Origin: an uncultured Piscinibacter sp.
GTDB taxonomy: Bacteria; Pseudomonadota; Gammaproteobacteria; Burkholderiales; Burkholderiaceae_C
Reading direction: 5' to 3'
Length of the DNA stretch: 64,000 bases
NCBI RefSeq assembly: GCF_937952055.1
Contig: NZ_CALFYO010000020.1
Span: 434,001-498,000 of the forward strand
Shown: piece by piece, positions 40,352 through 51,311 of the stretch
Layout: the number at the start of each line of letters is the position of its first letter
How positions within the stretch are numbered: the stretch's first letter is position 1
Program-made: the position numbers and the translations under genes
Notes under the pieces: generated by a model
The model's input: only the letters and a program-made list of their open reading frames with translations
What the model was told of the DNA's origin: nothing
Database searches by the model: none

Positions 40352-41338
40352 TCACCAGCTCAGCACCAGCTTGCCGATGTGCTGGTTCGATTCCATCAAT
40401 GCGTGCGCCTGCGCCGCCTCGGCGGCCGGGAACACCTTGTGGATCACCGGCCTGACCCGCCCGGCTTCGATCCACGGCCATACGTCGCGGCGCAGCGCCG
40501 CGGCGATGGCCGCCTTGAAGGCCACGGGTCGCGGGCGCAGCGTGGAGCCGGTGATCGTCAGCCGGCGGCGCAGCACGGCACCCGCGTCAATCCTCGAGTC
40601 GATGCCACCCTGCACCGCGATGATCACCAGCCGGCCGTCGTCGGCCAGGCAGTTCAGCTCGCGCGCCACGTAGTCGCCAGCCACCATGTCGAGGATGACA
40701 TTGGCGCCCTTGCCTCCGGTGATGCGCTGCACCTCGGCGACGAAGTCGTGGCTGCGGTAGTTGATCGCATGGTCGGCACCCAGCGCGAGGCAGGCGGCGC
40801 ACTTGTCGTCGCTGCCCGCGGTGACGATCACCGTCGCGCCGGCCGCCTTGGCCAGCTGGATGGCGGTGACGCCGATTCCGCTCGTCCCGCCCTGCACCAG
40901 CAAGGTTTCGCCGGGCTGCAGCCGCGCCCGATCGAACACGTTCGACCAGACGGTGAAGAAGGTCTCCGGAAGGCTCGCCGCCTCGACGTCGGACAGACCG
41001 GCCGGCGACGGCAGGCATTGCCCGACCGGCGCGACGCACAGTTGCGCGTAGCCCCCGCCGGCGACGAGCGCGCAGACGCGGTCGCCGAGCTTGAAGCCGG
41101 CGGCCGCCATCGCCGAGGTGTCGCCACCGACGATCGTGCCCGCCACTTCCAGCCCGGGCAGGTCCGGCGCGCCCGGCGGCGGCGGATAGGTGCCCTTGCG
41201 CTGCAGCACGTCGGGCCGGTTCACGCCGGCCGCCGCCACGCGGATGAGCAATTCACCCGAGCCGGCCACGGGGTCGGGCCGCTCGGTGAGCTGCAGCACT
41301 TCGGGAGCGCCGGGTTGCCGGATCTGGATCGCTTTCAT
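40352..41338 (-). CDS. NAD(P)H:quinone oxidoreductase, zinc-independent MDR family
   Basis: 328 residues. A GroES-like N-terminal half and a Rossmann half with [20 protein letters not shown] are visible; the zinc-ligand Cys residues of alcohol dehydrogenases are absent. It belongs to the PIG3/QOR group of NADPH-dependent quinone or enone reductases. The physiological substrate is unclear. It ends 19 bases before tpiA. Confidence 0.92.
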   Translation of the reverse strand: MKAIQIRQPGAPEVLQLTERPDPVAGSGELLIRVAAAGVNRPDVLQRKGTYPPPPGAPDLPGLEVAGTIVGGDTSAMAAAGFKLGDRVCALVAGGGYAQLCVAPVGQCLPSPAGLSDVEAASLPETFFTVWSNVFDRARLQPGETLLVQGGTSGIGVTAIQLAKAAGATVIVTAGSDDKCAACLALGADHAINYRSHDFVAEVQRITGGKGANVILDMVAGDYVARELNCLADDGRLVIIAVQGGIDSRIDAGAVLRRRLTITGSTLRPRPVAFKAAIAAALRRDVWPWIEAGRVRPVIHKVFPAAEAAQAHALMESNQHIGKLVLSW

Positions 41339-41355
41339 GCGCGCGGGGCCTGTCC

Positions 41356-43476
41356 TCAGTCCTGCGTCGGCGCAGCCTGCGGCTCGCGGTCGAGCAGCGC
41401 CTTCATCGACAGCTTGACGCGGCCCTTCTCGTCGGTCTCGAGCACCTTGACCTTGACGATCTGTCCTTCCTTCAGGAAGTCGGTGACCTTCTCGACGCGC
41501 TGGTGCGCAATCTGGCTGATGTGCAGCAGGCCGTCCTTGCCGGGCAGCAGGTTCACCAACGCACCGAAGTCGAGGATCTTGGTCACCGGACCTTCATAGA
41601 CCTTGCCCACCTCGACCTCGGCAGTGATCTCGGTGATGCGCTGCTTGGCGAACTCGGCCTTCTCGGCGTCGGTCGACGCGATGGTGATGGTGCCGTCCTC
41701 GCCGATGTCGATCGTGCAGCCGGTTTCTTCGGTCAGTGCCCGGATCACCGCGCCGCCCTTGCCGATCACGTCGCGGATCTTCTCGGGGTTGATCTTCATC
41801 GTGTACAGGCGTGGCGCGAACTGCGACACCTCCGTCTTCGCGCCACCCATGGCCTCGACCATCTTGCCGAGGATGTGCATGCGGGCTTCCTTGGCCTGCG
41901 CCAGCGCCACCTGCATGATCTCCTTCGTGATGCCCTGGATCTTGATGTCCATCTGCAGGGCGGTCACGCCGGCGGTCGTGCCGGCCACCTTGAAGTCCAT
42001 GTCGCCGAGGTGGTCCTCGTCACCGAGGATGTCGGTCAGCACGGCGAAGCGGTTGCCTTCCTTGATCAGTCCCATGGCGATGCCGGCCACATGGGCCTTC
42101 ATCGGCACGCCGGCGTCCATCAGCGCGAGGCAGCCACCGCACACCGAGGCCATCGAGGACGAGCCGTTCGACTCGGTGATCTCCGACACGACACGCATCG
42201 AGTAGGGGAACTCGGCACGATCCGGCAGCACGGCGACGAGCGCGCGCTTGGCCAGGCGGCCGTGGCCGATCTCGCGGCGCTTCGGGCTGCCCACGCGGCC
42301 GGTCTCGCCGGTGGCGAACGGCGGCATGTTGTAGTGCAGCATGAAGTGCTCGCTGAACTCGCCGGCCAGCGCGTCGATCTTCTGCGAGTCGCGGTCCGTG
42401 CCCAGGGTGGCCGCCACCAGTGCCTGCGTCTCTCCGCGGGTGAACAGCGCCGAGCCATGCACGCGCGGCAGCACGCCGTTGCGGATCTCGATCGGGCGGA
42501 CGGTGCGCGTATCGCGGCCGTCGATGCGCGGTTCGCCGGCGAGGATTTGGCTGCGCACGATGCGCGCCTCGATGTCGAACAGCAGGCCCTCGACCTTGAC
42601 GGTGTCGAAGGCCACGCCCTCTTCCGTCAGCGCACCGATGACGAAGGCATAGGCCTCGCGGCAGGCCTGCGTGCGCGCCTGCTTGGAGCGGATCTGGTAG
42701 GCCGCGCGCAGCTTGTCCTCGCCCAGCGCTGCCACCTTGGCGATGAAAGCCTCGTCCTTGGTCGGAGCCTTCCAGTCCCAGGCGGGCTTGCCGGCATCGC
42801 GCACCAGTTCGTGGATCGCGTTGATGGCGATGTTGCCCTGCTCGTGACCGAAGACCACACCACCGAGCATCACCTCTTCGCTGAGTTGCTGCGCCTCGCT
42901 CTCGACCATCAGCACGGCGGCTTCGGTGCCGGCGACGACGAGGTCCATCTTCGAGTCGAGCAGTTGCGTCTTGCCCGGGTTGAGCACGTACTCGCCGTTG
43001 ATGTAGCCGACGCGCGCCGCGCCGATCGGACCGTTGAACGGGATGCCGGAGATGGCGATCGCAGCGCTCGCGCCGATCATCGCCGGGATGTCGGCCGACA
43101 CCTCGGGATTCAATGACAGCACGTGGATGACGACCTGCACCTCGTTGAAGAAGCCGTCCGGAAACAGCGGGCGCAGCGGTCGGTCGATCAGGCGCGAGGT
43201 CAGCGTCTCGAGCTCGCTCGGGCGGCCTTCACGCTTGAAGAAGCTGCCCGGGATCTTGCCGGCAGCGTAGGTCTTCTCGATGTAGTCGACGGTCAGGGGA
43301 AAGAAGTCCTGGCCCGGCTTGGCGTTCTTGGCGGCCACGACGGTGGCCAGCACCACGGTGTCGTCCACGTTGACCATCACCGCGCCGGAGGCCTGGCGCG
43401 CGATCTCGCCCGTCTCCAGGGTGACGGTGTGCTGGCCCCATTGGAAGGTCTTGGTGACTTTGTTGAACAGGCTCAT
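41356..43476 (-). CDS. pnp: Polyribonucleotide nucleotidyltransferase (PNPase)
   Basis: 706 residues with the full domain order: two RNase PH domains (about 10-225 and 310-540) separated by a helical linker, then KH ([17 protein letters not shown]) and S1 ([19 protein letters not shown]). It is a phosphorolytic 3'-5' exoribonuclease of the RNA degradosome. It follows rpsO, as in many proteobacteria. The 205-bp gap contains a long hairpin that may be an RNase III site for autoregulation. Confidence 0.98.
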   Translation of the reverse strand: MSLFNKVTKTFQWGQHTVTLETGEIARQASGAVMVNVDDTVVLATVVAAKNAKPGQDFFPLTVDYIEKTYAAGKIPGSFFKREGRPSELETLTSRLIDRPLRPLFPDGFFNEVQVVIHVLSLNPEVSADIPAMIGASAAIAISGIPFNGPIGAARVGYINGEYVLNPGKTQLLDSKMDLVVAGTEAAVLMVESEAQQLSEEVMLGGVVFGHEQGNIAINAIHELVRDAGKPAWDWKAPTKDEAFIAKVAALGEDKLRAAYQIRSKQARTQACREAYAFVIGALTEEGVAFDTVKVEGLLFDIEARIVRSQILAGEPRIDGRDTRTVRPIEIRNGVLPRVHGSALFTRGETQALVAATLGTDRDSQKIDALAGEFSEHFMLHYNMPPFATGETGRVGSPKRREIGHGRLAKRALVAVLPDRAEFPYSMRVVSEITESNGSSSMASVCGGCLALMDAGVPMKAHVAGIAMGLIKEGNRFAVLTDILGDEDHLGDMDFKVAGTTAGVTALQMDIKIQGITKEIMQVALAQAKEARMHILGKMVEAMGGAKTEVSQFAPRLYTMKINPEKIRDVIGKGGAVIRALTEETGCTIDIGEDGTITIASTDAEKAEFAKQRITEITAEVEVGKVYEGPVTKILDFGALVNLLPGKDGLLHISQIAHQRVEKVTDFLKEGQIVKVKVLETDEKGRVKLSMKALLDREPQAAPTQD

Positions 43477-43555
43477 TGGGTTCTCCAATTCAGGTTGGCG
43501 GGCGACGCTGAGGCCGTCGCCGGGGTCCCGGAGCTTCGGCATCCTGGCGCGATGC

Positions 43556-43594
43556 CATTCCAGTGGCGTTCGCTGCCGGAACGCCGGTGGAATG
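43556..43594 (-). ncRNA. Long stem-loop in the pnp leader
   Basis: Two 16-base arms pair with two central mismatches around a seven-base loop (outer CATTCCA/TGGAATG, inner GGCGTTC/GAACGCC; GC-rich). It lies about 80 bases upstream of pnp and after the rpsO hairpin. In E. coli, RNase III cuts a stem in the pnp leader and PNPase then represses its own mRNA. The same role is plausible here but is inferred from position and shape only. Confidence 0.55.
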
Positions 43595-43631
43595 ACACAT
43601 CGTCATCGATGGCTGCCTGACTCCAAACGCA

Positions 43632-43665
43632 AAGAGCCTGTGCTGGCAGGTCCAGACAGGCTCTT
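43632..43665 (-). terminator. Hairpin after rpsO, probable (partial) terminator
   Basis: AAGAGCCTGT and ACAGGCTCTT form a perfect 10-bp stem around 14 bases that can pair further (CTGG/CCAG). It starts 17 bases after the rpsO stop. On the minus strand the stem runs into CTCTTTGCGTTT, only weakly U-rich, so termination is likely partial and pnp may be read through. Confidence 0.7.
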
Positions 43666-43681
43666 CGATCTCATCGACTGC

Positions 43682-43945
43682 TTACTTGCGCAGGCCGAGC
43701 TTCTGGATCAGCGCGGTGTAGCGATCCGCGTCGCGGCCCTTCAGGTACGCCAGCAGGCTCTTGCGCTGGTTGACCAGCTTGAGCAGGCCGCGGCGACCGT
43801 GGTGGTCCTTGGCGTGGGTCTTGAAGTGCGGCGTCAGCTCGTTGATGCGCGCGGTCAGCAGCGCGACCTGCACTTCGGGGGAGCCGGTGTCGTTGGCACC
43901 GCGGGCATTGGCCTTGACGATCTCGGCCTTGTTGATGGCGGACAT
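43682..43945 (-). CDS. rpsO: 30S ribosomal protein S15
   Basis: 87 residues, close to the usual 88-89. The conserved stretches [16 protein letters not shown] and [22 protein letters not shown] are visible. S15 binds 16S rRNA early in small-subunit assembly and can repress its own translation. It is followed by a stem-loop and pnp. The 152 bp upstream, before the aminotransferase 3' end, should hold its promoter; I recognise no specific motif. Confidence 0.98.
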   Translation of the reverse strand: MSAINKAEIVKANARGANDTGSPEVQVALLTARINELTPHFKTHAKDHHGRRGLLKLVNQRKSLLAYLKGRDADRYTALIQKLGLRK

Positions 43946-44097
43946 TGCTCGTTTCCTGTGTGGAGAAACCGAGCGCGGGCGCCACTCGTGAGTCTGGGAC
44001 GCCCCGCCGCGGTTTCCGGTTTCACTTGCGGACACCGGTGAAACCGACCGGTGCCGTGCCTGCTTCGCGCCCGGTGTCCGAGCGCAAAACCGGCGGA

Positions 44098-45249
44098 TTA
44101 TAGCCCGAGGACGCGGGCCAGGCGAGTCACCCCCTCGGTGAGCCGACGCGGGTCGTGCGAGGCGAAGCACCAGCGCAACCAGCCCTCTGCCTCCGGCCCG
44201 AAGGCCGCGCCCGGCGCCAGGCCCAGCCCTGCCTCGGTGACCAGCCGTTTGGCGAAGGCCAGCGAATCGTCCTGGCCGGCGACGCTGAAGAATGCATACA
44301 TGCCGCCTTCGGGCGTCGCCACCGACACGCCAGGCAGCGCGGCCAGCGCCGGCAACAGGATGTCGCGGCAATGCCTGAGCCGGTCGATCAGCCCGGGCAC
44401 GAAGGCTTCGGCACCGTCCAGCGCCGCGATGCCGGCCCGCTGCACGAACACCGGCGCGCAGGATGTGTTGAACTCGATCAACTTGGCCATCGCCTCGATC
44501 AACCCTTCGGGCGCAACCATCCAGCCCAGCCGCCAGCCCGTCATCAGGAAGCTCTTGGAGAAGCTGTGCACCACCACGAGCCGGTCGTCGGCATCGGCGA
44601 TGTCGAGGAAGCTCGGCGCGCATCCTGCGCCGGCCCGGAAGTAGATCCGCTCGTAGACCTCGTCGGCGACGATCCAGGTCCCGGTACGGCGGCAGTGGTC
44701 GAGGATGGCCTGCTGCTCGCCGCGCTCCAGCGTCCAGCCGGTCGGATTGTTCGGTGCGTTGACAAGCAGCACGCGGGTGCGCGGCGTCACCGCCGCGAGC
44801 AGCGCGTCGAGGTCGAGCCGCCAGGCGCCTTGCCGTACCTTCAGCGGCACGCGCGTCACCGTCGCGCCCAGGATCTGCGGCTGAGCGGTCAGGTTGGGCC
44901 AGACCGGCACCACCGCGACCACCTCGTCGCCGGCACCGGCGAGCGCCTGCATCGCCAGCATCAGCGCGTTGACGCCCGAAGAGGTGACGGCGATCCGCCC
45001 CACCCCCACGGTGCCGTGCAGCCCGGCCGTGTAGCGCGCCAGCGCCTCGCGAAGCTCGGGCAGGCCAAGATTGTGTGCGTAGAAGGTTTCGCCATTGGCG
45101 AGCGATTTCCGGGCTGCATCGCAGATGAACGAGGGCGTGACTTCGTCGCTCTCGCCGAACCAGAAGGCGAGCAGGTCGGCTCGCCCCAGGCCCGCGTTGG
45201 CCACCTCGCGGATCTTCGAGCCGGGGAGTTCGGCGATCACGGGTCTCAT
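44098..45249 (-). CDS. Pyridoxal-phosphate aminotransferase, class I/II
   Basis: 383 residues. The fold-type I motifs are present: [16 protein letters not shown] and the PLP lysine in [17 protein letters not shown]. The substrate specificity is unclear; the sequence resembles the aspartate/alanine-type group. I chose the ATG at 45249 with GGAG five bases upstream; an in-frame TTG at 45267 is weaker. Its ATG overlaps the stop of the upstream solute-binding protein gene (ATGA), so the two are expressed together and may act on one amino acid. Confidence 0.9.
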   Translation of the reverse strand: MRPVIAELPGSKIREVANAGLGRADLLAFWFGESDEVTPSFICDAARKSLANGETFYAHNLGLPELREALARYTAGLHGTVGVGRIAVTSSGVNALMLAMQALAGAGDEVVAVVPVWPNLTAQPQILGATVTRVPLKVRQGAWRLDLDALLAAVTPRTRVLLVNAPNNPTGWTLERGEQQAILDHCRRTGTWIVADEVYERIYFRAGAGCAPSFLDIADADDRLVVVHSFSKSFLMTGWRLGWMVAPEGLIEAMAKLIEFNTSCAPVFVQRAGIAALDGAEAFVPGLIDRLRHCRDILLPALAALPGVSVATPEGGMYAFFSVAGQDDSLAFAKRLVTEAGLGLAPGAAFGPEAEGWLRWCFASHDPRRLTEGVTRLARVLGL

Positions 45250-46529
45250 GGGCGCTCCATCGTGCAACTGTGGGCCTGTTCGGTCTGATGCGCGTCGAAG
45301 CTGCGCAGCGTGCGGAAGCCGAAGCCGGAGCCCTCATTGTCGACGCGCACGCCGGCTGCACCGAGCCTGTCCATCTCGCTGACCACCAGCGGCTGGATGA
45401 ATTGGTGATCGGCGGCGCGCATCGTGCCGGTGTGCAGGCCGCCGAGCGTGCTGCCGTCGTAGCGCAGACCCTCGAGCGCGCGCGCCACCGCGGTCGCCTC
45501 GGCGCTGCCGGCGCGCTCGATCGCCGCCACGAGCATCTCCACCATCACCTGCATGCGCGCATGCTGGTAGTCATCCTGCGGCCGCGGGAAGCGCGCGCGA
45601 AAGGCGGCGTGGAAGTTGCGCGACGCCGGCGTGTCGATGTTCGGGTGCCATTCCGCCACCGCCAGCACACGGCCGATACCGGCCTCGCCGATCGCCGCCG
45701 GCGCACCCAGCGCGTTGCCGTAGAAGGTGTAGACGCGCGCGTCCACGCCCACCTCGCGCATCGCCTTGACGAGCAGCGTGAGGTCGTTGCCCCAATTGCC
45801 GGTGAGCACGGCCTGCGCGCCGCTGACCTTGATCTTCATCGCGTAGGGCAGGAAGTCCTTCACGCGGCCGATCGGATGCAACTCGTCGCCGACGATCTGC
45901 ACATCGGGACGGCTTGCGGCGATGCGCTCGCGCGCCGCGCGCAGCACATGCTGGCCGAAGCTGTAGTCCTGGCCGATCAGGTAGACCTTCTTCACTGCCG
46001 CATCGTCGCGCAGCACCTCGACGAGCGCAGCCAGCCGCATGTCCGCATGGGCATCGAAGCGGAAGTGCCAGAAGCTGCACTGCCGGTTGGTCAGCGCCGG
46101 ATCGACCGCCGCGTAGTTGAGCAATAACGCGCGAGATGCCGGTTCGCGCCGATTGTGCTTGTTCAATGCCTCGACCAGGGCTGCGGCCACCGCCGAGCTG
46201 TTGCCCTGAGCGACGAAGGCAATCCGCCGGTCCAGCGCTGCGCGCAGCATGGCCAGCGACTCCTCGCTGCTGCCCTTGCCGTCGTAGCGCCGCAGTTCCA
46301 GAGGCCGCGGACCGCGGGGCAGGCGCACACCGCCGCGCCGGTTGACCCGCTCGACCGCCATCAGCAGGTTGCGATGCACCGCCTCGCCGGCATTGGCGAA
46401 TGGGCCCGACAGCCCTTCGACGAGGGCAATGGGGATGGGCTCGGTGGCAGGGTTGGCGAGCGACGGCTGCCCGAGCAACAGCGCGGCAGCGGCCGACGCA
46501 ACGGCGAACACGGTGGTGATTCGAGGCAT
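45246..46529 (-). CDS. Periplasmic ligand-binding protein, branched-chain amino-acid (LivK/Peripla_BP_6) type
   Basis: 427 residues. The signal peptide (residues 1-25, ending QPSLAN) is followed by a type-I periplasmic binding fold ([19 protein letters not shown]). Motifs such as [19 protein letters not shown] are typical of Liv-type receptors. No permease or ATPase of a Liv system is nearby, so it either serves a distant transporter or has another role. Its 3' end overlaps the aminotransferase start, an uncommon pairing. Confidence 0.88.
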   Translation of the reverse strand: MPRITTVFAVASAAAALLLGQPSLANPATEPIPIALVEGLSGPFANAGEAVHRNLLMAVERVNRRGGVRLPRGPRPLELRRYDGKGSSEESLAMLRAALDRRIAFVAQGNSSAVAAALVEALNKHNRREPASRALLLNYAAVDPALTNRQCSFWHFRFDAHADMRLAALVEVLRDDAAVKKVYLIGQDYSFGQHVLRAARERIAASRPDVQIVGDELHPIGRVKDFLPYAMKIKVSGAQAVLTGNWGNDLTLLVKAMREVGVDARVYTFYGNALGAPAAIGEAGIGRVLAVAEWHPNIDTPASRNFHAAFRARFPRPQDDYQHARMQVMVEMLVAAIERAGSAEATAVARALEGLRYDGSTLGGLHTGTMRAADHQFIQPLVVSEMDRLGAAGVRVDNEGSGFGFRTLRSFDAHQTEQAHSCTMERP

Positions 46530-46573
46530 CGGGAGACGACGGCGCACTCGGCGCCCTTGAGAGGCCGCGGATT

Positions 46574-47620
46574 CTAGGCGGCGGCGCGCACCACGTCGGC
46601 CAGCGGCCAGCGGGGCCTCACCGTGAATGCGTAGTCGGCCGTGGCCTCCTGCGCACCGCTCTGCAGCCGCAACGCCGCCGCGAGGGCGATCATGGCGCCG
46701 TTGTCGGTGCACAGCGCCACTTCCGGGTAGTGCACGCGAATGCCGGACCGCTGGCAGGCATCGTCCAGCTGGCGGCGCAGGGAGGCGTTCGCGCCGACAC
46801 CTCCGGCAACGACGAGCCGGTTCAGGCCGGACTCGCGCAGCGCGCTCAACGACTTGCGCACCAGCACGTCGATGATCGCCTGCTGCGTGGACGCCGCGAG
46901 GTGGGCCAGGTCCTGCTGACAGACGTTCACCCCGAGCTTGCCGAGCCTGGTGCGCACCGCCGTCTTCAGCCCGGCGAACGAGAAGTCGAGATTGCCGCTG
47001 TGCAGCAGCGGCCGCGGCAGATCGAACGCGGCCGGATCGCCGAACTCGGCCAGCCGGGCCAGCGCCGGCCCGCCGGGATAGCCCAGCCCCATCAGCTTCG
47101 CCGACTTGTCGAAGGCCTCCCCCGCGGCGTCGTCGATCGTCTCGCCGAGCAACTCGTACCGGGCGACACCGTCAACGCGCATCAGCTGCGTGTGGCCGCC
47201 GGAGACGAGCAGCGCCACGAAGGGGAACTGCGGGGGATCGCTCGAGAGAAAGGGCGACAGCAGGTGCCCCTCGAGGTGGTGAACGGCCAGCGTCGGCTTG
47301 CCCAGCGAGGCAGCGAGTGCGCAAGACACGCCGGCGCCGACGAGCAGCGCCCCGGCCAGTCCCGGCCCCTGCGTGTAGGCCACCACGTCGATGTCGGCGA
47401 GCGTGCGGCCGGCTGAGTCCATCACCTGCCGCACCAGCGGCACGACGCGGCGAATGTGGTCACGCGAGGCGAGCTCCGGCACCACACCGCCGTAGGCCCT
47501 GTGCATGTCGATCTGCGTGTGCAGCGCATGGGCAAGCAGTGCCGGAGTGCCCTCGCCCTGTGACGAGACCAGCGCCACGCCGGTCTCGTCGCACGACGAC
47601 TCAATGCCGAGAACGTTCAT
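46574..47620 (-). CDS. tsaD: tRNA threonylcarbamoyladenosine transferase subunit TsaD
   Basis: 348 residues of the ASKHA fold. The metal-binding HxxxH is present ([11 protein letters not shown]), with [11 protein letters not shown] at the start and SGGHTQL. With TsaB and TsaE it adds threonylcarbamoyl to A37 of ANN-decoding tRNAs. It lies 31 bases after the peptide exporter gene on the same strand, so read-through from that operon is possible; an essential gene would be expected to have its own promoter too. Confidence 0.97.
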   Translation of the reverse strand: MNVLGIESSCDETGVALVSSQGEGTPALLAHALHTQIDMHRAYGGVVPELASRDHIRRVVPLVRQVMDSAGRTLADIDVVAYTQGPGLAGALLVGAGVSCALAASLGKPTLAVHHLEGHLLSPFLSSDPPQFPFVALLVSGGHTQLMRVDGVARYELLGETIDDAAGEAFDKSAKLMGLGYPGGPALARLAEFGDPAAFDLPRPLLHSGNLDFSFAGLKTAVRTRLGKLGVNVCQQDLAHLAASTQQAIIDVLVRKSLSALRESGLNRLVVAGGVGANASLRRQLDDACQRSGIRVHYPEVALCTDNGAMIALAAALRLQSGAQEATADYAFTVRPRWPLADVVRAAA

Positions 47621-47651
47621 GCGCCGAGTCTACGGCGCGTTGGCGACCGCC

Positions 47652-49778
47652 TCAGCGTTGCTGCACCTGGCCGACCGTACGCAGATCCTGGGTCACGCGG
47701 CCGCCCGCGAGCACGACCACGCGCGACGCGGCGGCGATCGTCTCCGGGCGGTGCGCCACCACCACACGGGTGATCTCGAGGTGGCGGATCGCCTGGTTGA
47801 CCTGGCGTTCGCGATCGACGTCGAGCGCGCTGGTCGCTTCGTCGAGGAACAGGATCTTCGGCCGCTTGTACAGCGCCCGCGCGAGAAGGATGCGCTGCTT
47901 CTGCCCGCCGGAGATGCTGGCGCCCATGTCGCCGATCAGCGTGTGATAGCCCATCGGCATGGCCTCGATCTCGTCGTGGACCGCGGCGAAACGGGCGCAC
48001 TGCTCGACCCAGGCCATGTCGGCGCGCGCGTCGAAGAACGCGATGTTGTCGGCGATCGAGCCGGCGAAGAGCTGATCGTCCTGCATCACCGTGCCGATCA
48101 TGTCGCGCCAGGCGCGCAGGCCGAGGTGACGCAACGGCACGTCGCCGATGCGCACCTCGCCCGACTGCGGCGCCTGGATGCCCAGCATCAGCTTGAGCAG
48201 CGTGGTCTTGCCGCAGCCCGAGGGCCCGACGATCGCCACCGACTCGCCCGGCTCGATCGTCAGGTCGAGGTGCTCGATCACCGGCGGCTCGCCGTCCGAG
48301 TAGGCGAAACGCAGGTCGCGCAGTTCCAGCCGTGCGGGCAGCTCGCCGCGCCGCGGTGCGGCCTCGGTCTCCGCCTCGGGCGCGGTCAGCACGATGTCGG
48401 CCAGGCGCTCGCCTTGCAGGCGCAGCATCTTCAGCTCGACCACCTTGTCGATCAGGCCGCTGACGCGCAGCGCGAACTGCTCCTTGTAGGCGAAGAAGGC
48501 GAACAGCATGCCCACCGAGAAGCGCTGATCGAGTACCAGCAGCGCGCCGACCCAGATCACCGCCACGCGCTCCAGCCCGAAGACGAGCTTGTGCAGCACG
48601 CCGAACAAGAGTTCCAGCTTGCGCGTGGCAATGTCGGCGTTCATCGCGTCCACCACCAGGTTCATGAAGCGTGCCTGGCGGTCCTCCTGCCGGTTGGCCA
48701 GCTTGATCGCCTGCACGCCGCGCAGCGACTCGAGGAAATGGCTGGCCCGCTTGGCGTCGTGCACGATCGCCTCTTCGGTGGCGTCGCGCAGCGGACGGAA
48801 GAAGGCCCAGCGCAGCAGCGCATACAGGCCCACGCCGGCCAGCGCGATCGCGCTCAGCGTCGGGCTGTAGACGAACATCATCGTCAGCGTGACGATCACC
48901 AGGGCACCGTCGAGCACCGCCTCGATGAAGCTGGTGGTCAGCGTCTGCTGGATCTGCTGCACCGCCCCGAAGCGCGACAGCACGTCGCCGGTGTGGCGCT
49001 TCTCGAACCAGTCCACCGGCAGGCGCATCAGGTGCGCGAAGACGTTGTTGAGCCACTGAAGGTTGAGCGTGGCCGAGAGGTGCAGCACCGCCCAGGAGCG
49101 CACTGCGCCGGTGGACACCTGCAGCAGCACGAGCAGCGCGAAGCCGATGCCCAGCGTGACGAGCAGCTCGCGGTCGGCGCTGACCAGCACCCCGTCGACC
49201 ACCCACTGCATGAAGAACGGCGTGAGCAGCACGAAGGCTTCCAGCGCCAGCGCCAGCAGCAGGATCTGGAACATCGAGCGCTTCAGGCCGCTGACGCGGC
49301 CGAGCAGCTGACGCAGGCTGACCGGCTGGCGCTCCCGCTTCGGCTGAAAGTCGGACTGCGGGGACAGTTCCAGTACCACGCCGGTGAAATGACGAGACAC
49401 CTCGGCCAGCGGCACGCGACGCACGCCACGCGCCGGATCGTGGATGACCGCGTGACCGCGCCGCACGCCCTGAAGCACGACGAAGTGGTTCAGATCCCAG
49501 TGCAGCACACAAGGGGTGGCGAGCTGATCCAGGTGCTCCATCTCGGCGCGCAGCGCTCGCGCGTGCAGTTGCATCTGCCCCGCCATGCGCACCATGTCGA
49601 CCATGGTGACGCCCTTCATCGAGACGGAGAAGCGTCGGCGCAGGCCCTGCAGATCCGTCTGCAGCCCATGATAGGTGGCGATCATCGCCAGGCAGGCGAG
49701 GCCACATTCCGCCGCCTCGGTCTGCAGGATCATCGGCAGCCGAGCGCCGCCGAGACTGAGTCGCAGGGAATCGGTCAT
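47652..49778 (-). CDS. Peptidase-containing ABC exporter (C39 family, double-glycine peptide transporter)
   Basis: 708 residues. The N-terminal C39 peptidase has a complete triad: Cys25 (AAECGLAC), His98 (LNHFVVL) and Asp114 (HDPARG), with Gln19 for the oxyanion hole. Six transmembrane helices (about 160-430) and an ATPase with GPSGCGKT, ISGGQKQR and ILFLDEATSALD follow. Such proteins cut a leader after Gly-Gly and export the peptide. It starts two bases after the adaptor stop. The matching substrate is encoded at 51066-51236. I chose the ATG at 49778. Confidence 0.95.
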   Translation of the reverse strand: MTDSLRLSLGGARLPMILQTEAAECGLACLAMIATYHGLQTDLQGLRRRFSVSMKGVTMVDMVRMAGQMQLHARALRAEMEHLDQLATPCVLHWDLNHFVVLQGVRRGHAVIHDPARGVRRVPLAEVSRHFTGVVLELSPQSDFQPKRERQPVSLRQLLGRVSGLKRSMFQILLLALALEAFVLLTPFFMQWVVDGVLVSADRELLVTLGIGFALLVLLQVSTGAVRSWAVLHLSATLNLQWLNNVFAHLMRLPVDWFEKRHTGDVLSRFGAVQQIQQTLTTSFIEAVLDGALVIVTLTMMFVYSPTLSAIALAGVGLYALLRWAFFRPLRDATEEAIVHDAKRASHFLESLRGVQAIKLANRQEDRQARFMNLVVDAMNADIATRKLELLFGVLHKLVFGLERVAVIWVGALLVLDQRFSVGMLFAFFAYKEQFALRVSGLIDKVVELKMLRLQGERLADIVLTAPEAETEAAPRRGELPARLELRDLRFAYSDGEPPVIEHLDLTIEPGESVAIVGPSGCGKTTLLKLMLGIQAPQSGEVRIGDVPLRHLGLRAWRDMIGTVMQDDQLFAGSIADNIAFFDARADMAWVEQCARFAAVHDEIEAMPMGYHTLIGDMGASISGGQKQRILLARALYKRPKILFLDEATSALDVDRERQVNQAIRHLEITRVVVAHRPETIAAASRVVVLAGGRVTQDLRTVGQVQQR

Positions 49779-49780
49779 CC

Positions 49781-51025
49781 TCAGACGCGCCGGGCCAGTC
49801 CGAGCAGCGGCTCGAACAGCCACTCGAACAGGCGGCGGCGATCGAGGAGCACGTCGGCGTCGAGCTGCATGCCCGGGACTAGCGCCTGATCACGACCGTA
49901 GGCGGCCACGGTCTGGCGATCCAGCGTCACGGTGATGCGATACAGCGGCTCCGCCTCGCCCGCCGACTTGGGCAAGGCCATGCCGGCGAGCTCGCTGGCC
50001 TGCAGCGGCGAGCGCGAGACTTGCGCCACCTGGCCGACCTGCAGCCCGAACTTCTGGTACGGAAAGGCCTGGTAGCGCAGCAGCACCGGTTGGTCCGGCC
50101 GCACGAAACCGACCGCGCTGGACGGCGCGAACAGGTGCGCCTGCAGCCTGGCATCGGCCGGCAGCAGGCTGGCGAGCGCCACGGCCTCGCTGACGGCCTG
50201 ACCCGGCTGCGCCACCACGCCCGTCACCACGCCGTCCTGCGGCGCGCGAATCTCGACGCGCTGCCGCGAGGCGTTCTCGGCCTGCTGCTGGGCGATCTCG
50301 GCGAGATCGCGCTGCAGCTCGCCCTGCACCACCTGCGTCTGCAGCGGCAGTTCGCGCCGGCGTGCGAGCAGCTGCTCGATCTCGCGTTGCTGCGCGGCGC
50401 GCTGCCGCTGCAGCGACTGCGCCTGCGCGCGCAGCCCGAGGATCTCCTCGTGCTTTGCCTGCACCTGGGCCGACGAAATGAAGTTGTCGGCGCGCAGCGA
50501 CTCCAGACGGTCCAGCGCCTGTGCCGCCAGCGCGAGGCGCTGCTCGTGCAGCCGAGCCTCGGCATCGATCTGCGCCAGCTCGCCGCGCATCGTTTCGACT
50601 TGGCGCTCGATGGCGGAGGCGCGCTCGCGCTCCAGCTCGGCCTGCTGGCGCGCGGCGTCCTGCAGGCTGCGCTCGCGTGCCGTCAAGGTCTCCCGCACAG
50701 TGCCGGAGACGTTGGCCGCATCGACCGAAAGGACGTAGAGCAGGTCGCCGCGGCGAACGGCGGCACCCTCCGTGATGCGGCTTTCAAGCACCGTGGCACG
50801 CTGCGGTGCCACGAGCCGGATCACGCCGCGGTCGGGCACCAGGAAACCGGTCACACGCGCCTTGCGCGTGTACTCGCCCAGCCAGAGATACGAAGCCACC
50901 AGCACCGACGTGCCCACTGCGAGCGCGGTGAGCACGTGCAGGGACACTGGCCGCAGCAACTGGATGTTGCCCAGCCACTGACTCTGGCGGTGCTCGATGA
51001 CCTCGGGGCGGAACAGGCTGCTCAT
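49781..51025 (-). CDS. HlyD-family secretion adaptor for the C39 ABC exporter
   Basis: 414 residues. A short cytoplasmic N-terminus and one transmembrane helix (about 33-50) lead to a lipoyl half-motif (GVIRLVAPQRATVLESRITEGAAVRRGD), a long coiled coil (about 105-235) and the second half with a beta-barrel. It joins the exporter to an outer-membrane channel, as CvaA or RaxA do for peptide export. No TolC-like gene is in the window. It is between the peptide gene (40 bp upstream) and the exporter (2 bp downstream). Confidence 0.94.
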   Translation of the reverse strand: MSSLFRPEVIEHRQSQWLGNIQLLRPVSLHVLTALAVGTSVLVASYLWLGEYTRKARVTGFLVPDRGVIRLVAPQRATVLESRITEGAAVRRGDLLYVLSVDAANVSGTVRETLTARERSLQDAARQQAELERERASAIERQVETMRGELAQIDAEARLHEQRLALAAQALDRLESLRADNFISSAQVQAKHEEILGLRAQAQSLQRQRAAQQREIEQLLARRRELPLQTQVVQGELQRDLAEIAQQQAENASRQRVEIRAPQDGVVTGVVAQPGQAVSEAVALASLLPADARLQAHLFAPSSAVGFVRPDQPVLLRYQAFPYQKFGLQVGQVAQVSRSPLQASELAGMALPKSAGEAEPLYRITVTLDRQTVAAYGRDQALVPGMQLDADVLLDRRRLFEWLFEPLLGLARRV

Positions 51026-51065
51026 GGGGACCTGTTGTCGACCCCCCGCGCAAGAGCTCGGCGGA

Positions 51066-51236
51066 TCACCAGTACTTCTTGGGCAGTTCGGTGGTGCCGC
51101 CCGCCACGTGACGCAACGCCTGCACGTCGATCTCGACCGGCTTGCCGACCTGTTCCGTTTCGCGCTTGGTCGTCAACGACACCGCGCGCTGGGTCACCGG
51201 GGCGTTGTGCGAGGGGGTGCGCTTCTGGGTTTGCAT
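51066..51236 (-). CDS. Double-glycine leader peptide precursor with nine-residue core
   Basis: 56 residues with a strong ribosome site (AGGAG, six bases before the ATG). The leader ends IDVQALRHVAGG at residue 47, with hydrophobic residues at -12, -7 and -4 and Gly-Gly at -2/-1, as C39 peptidases require. Cleavage would release TTELPKKYW. No Cys, Ser-rich or modification-enzyme context is present, so the core may be unmodified; the Tyr-Trp end is notable. It is the first gene before the HlyD adaptor and exporter, and a lux-box-like site lies upstream. It could be a signal peptide or a very small toxin. I do not recognise a named family. Confidence 0.82.
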   Translation of the reverse strand: MQTQKRTPSHNAPVTQRAVSLTTKRETEQVGKPVEIDVQALRHVAGGTTELPKKYW

Positions 51237-51311
51237 CGGGTGCTCCTGTGCTGAGTCAAGTCGCGCTTTCGTTGCGCGGGATTGATTTCAGCAGCCCGAT
51301 GAGGCAAACGA

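Noticed and set aside
47652..51236. A RaxX-type sulfated peptide locus
   Set aside because: The exporter and adaptor resemble that system, but there is no sulfotransferase gene and the core lacks the RaxX pattern.
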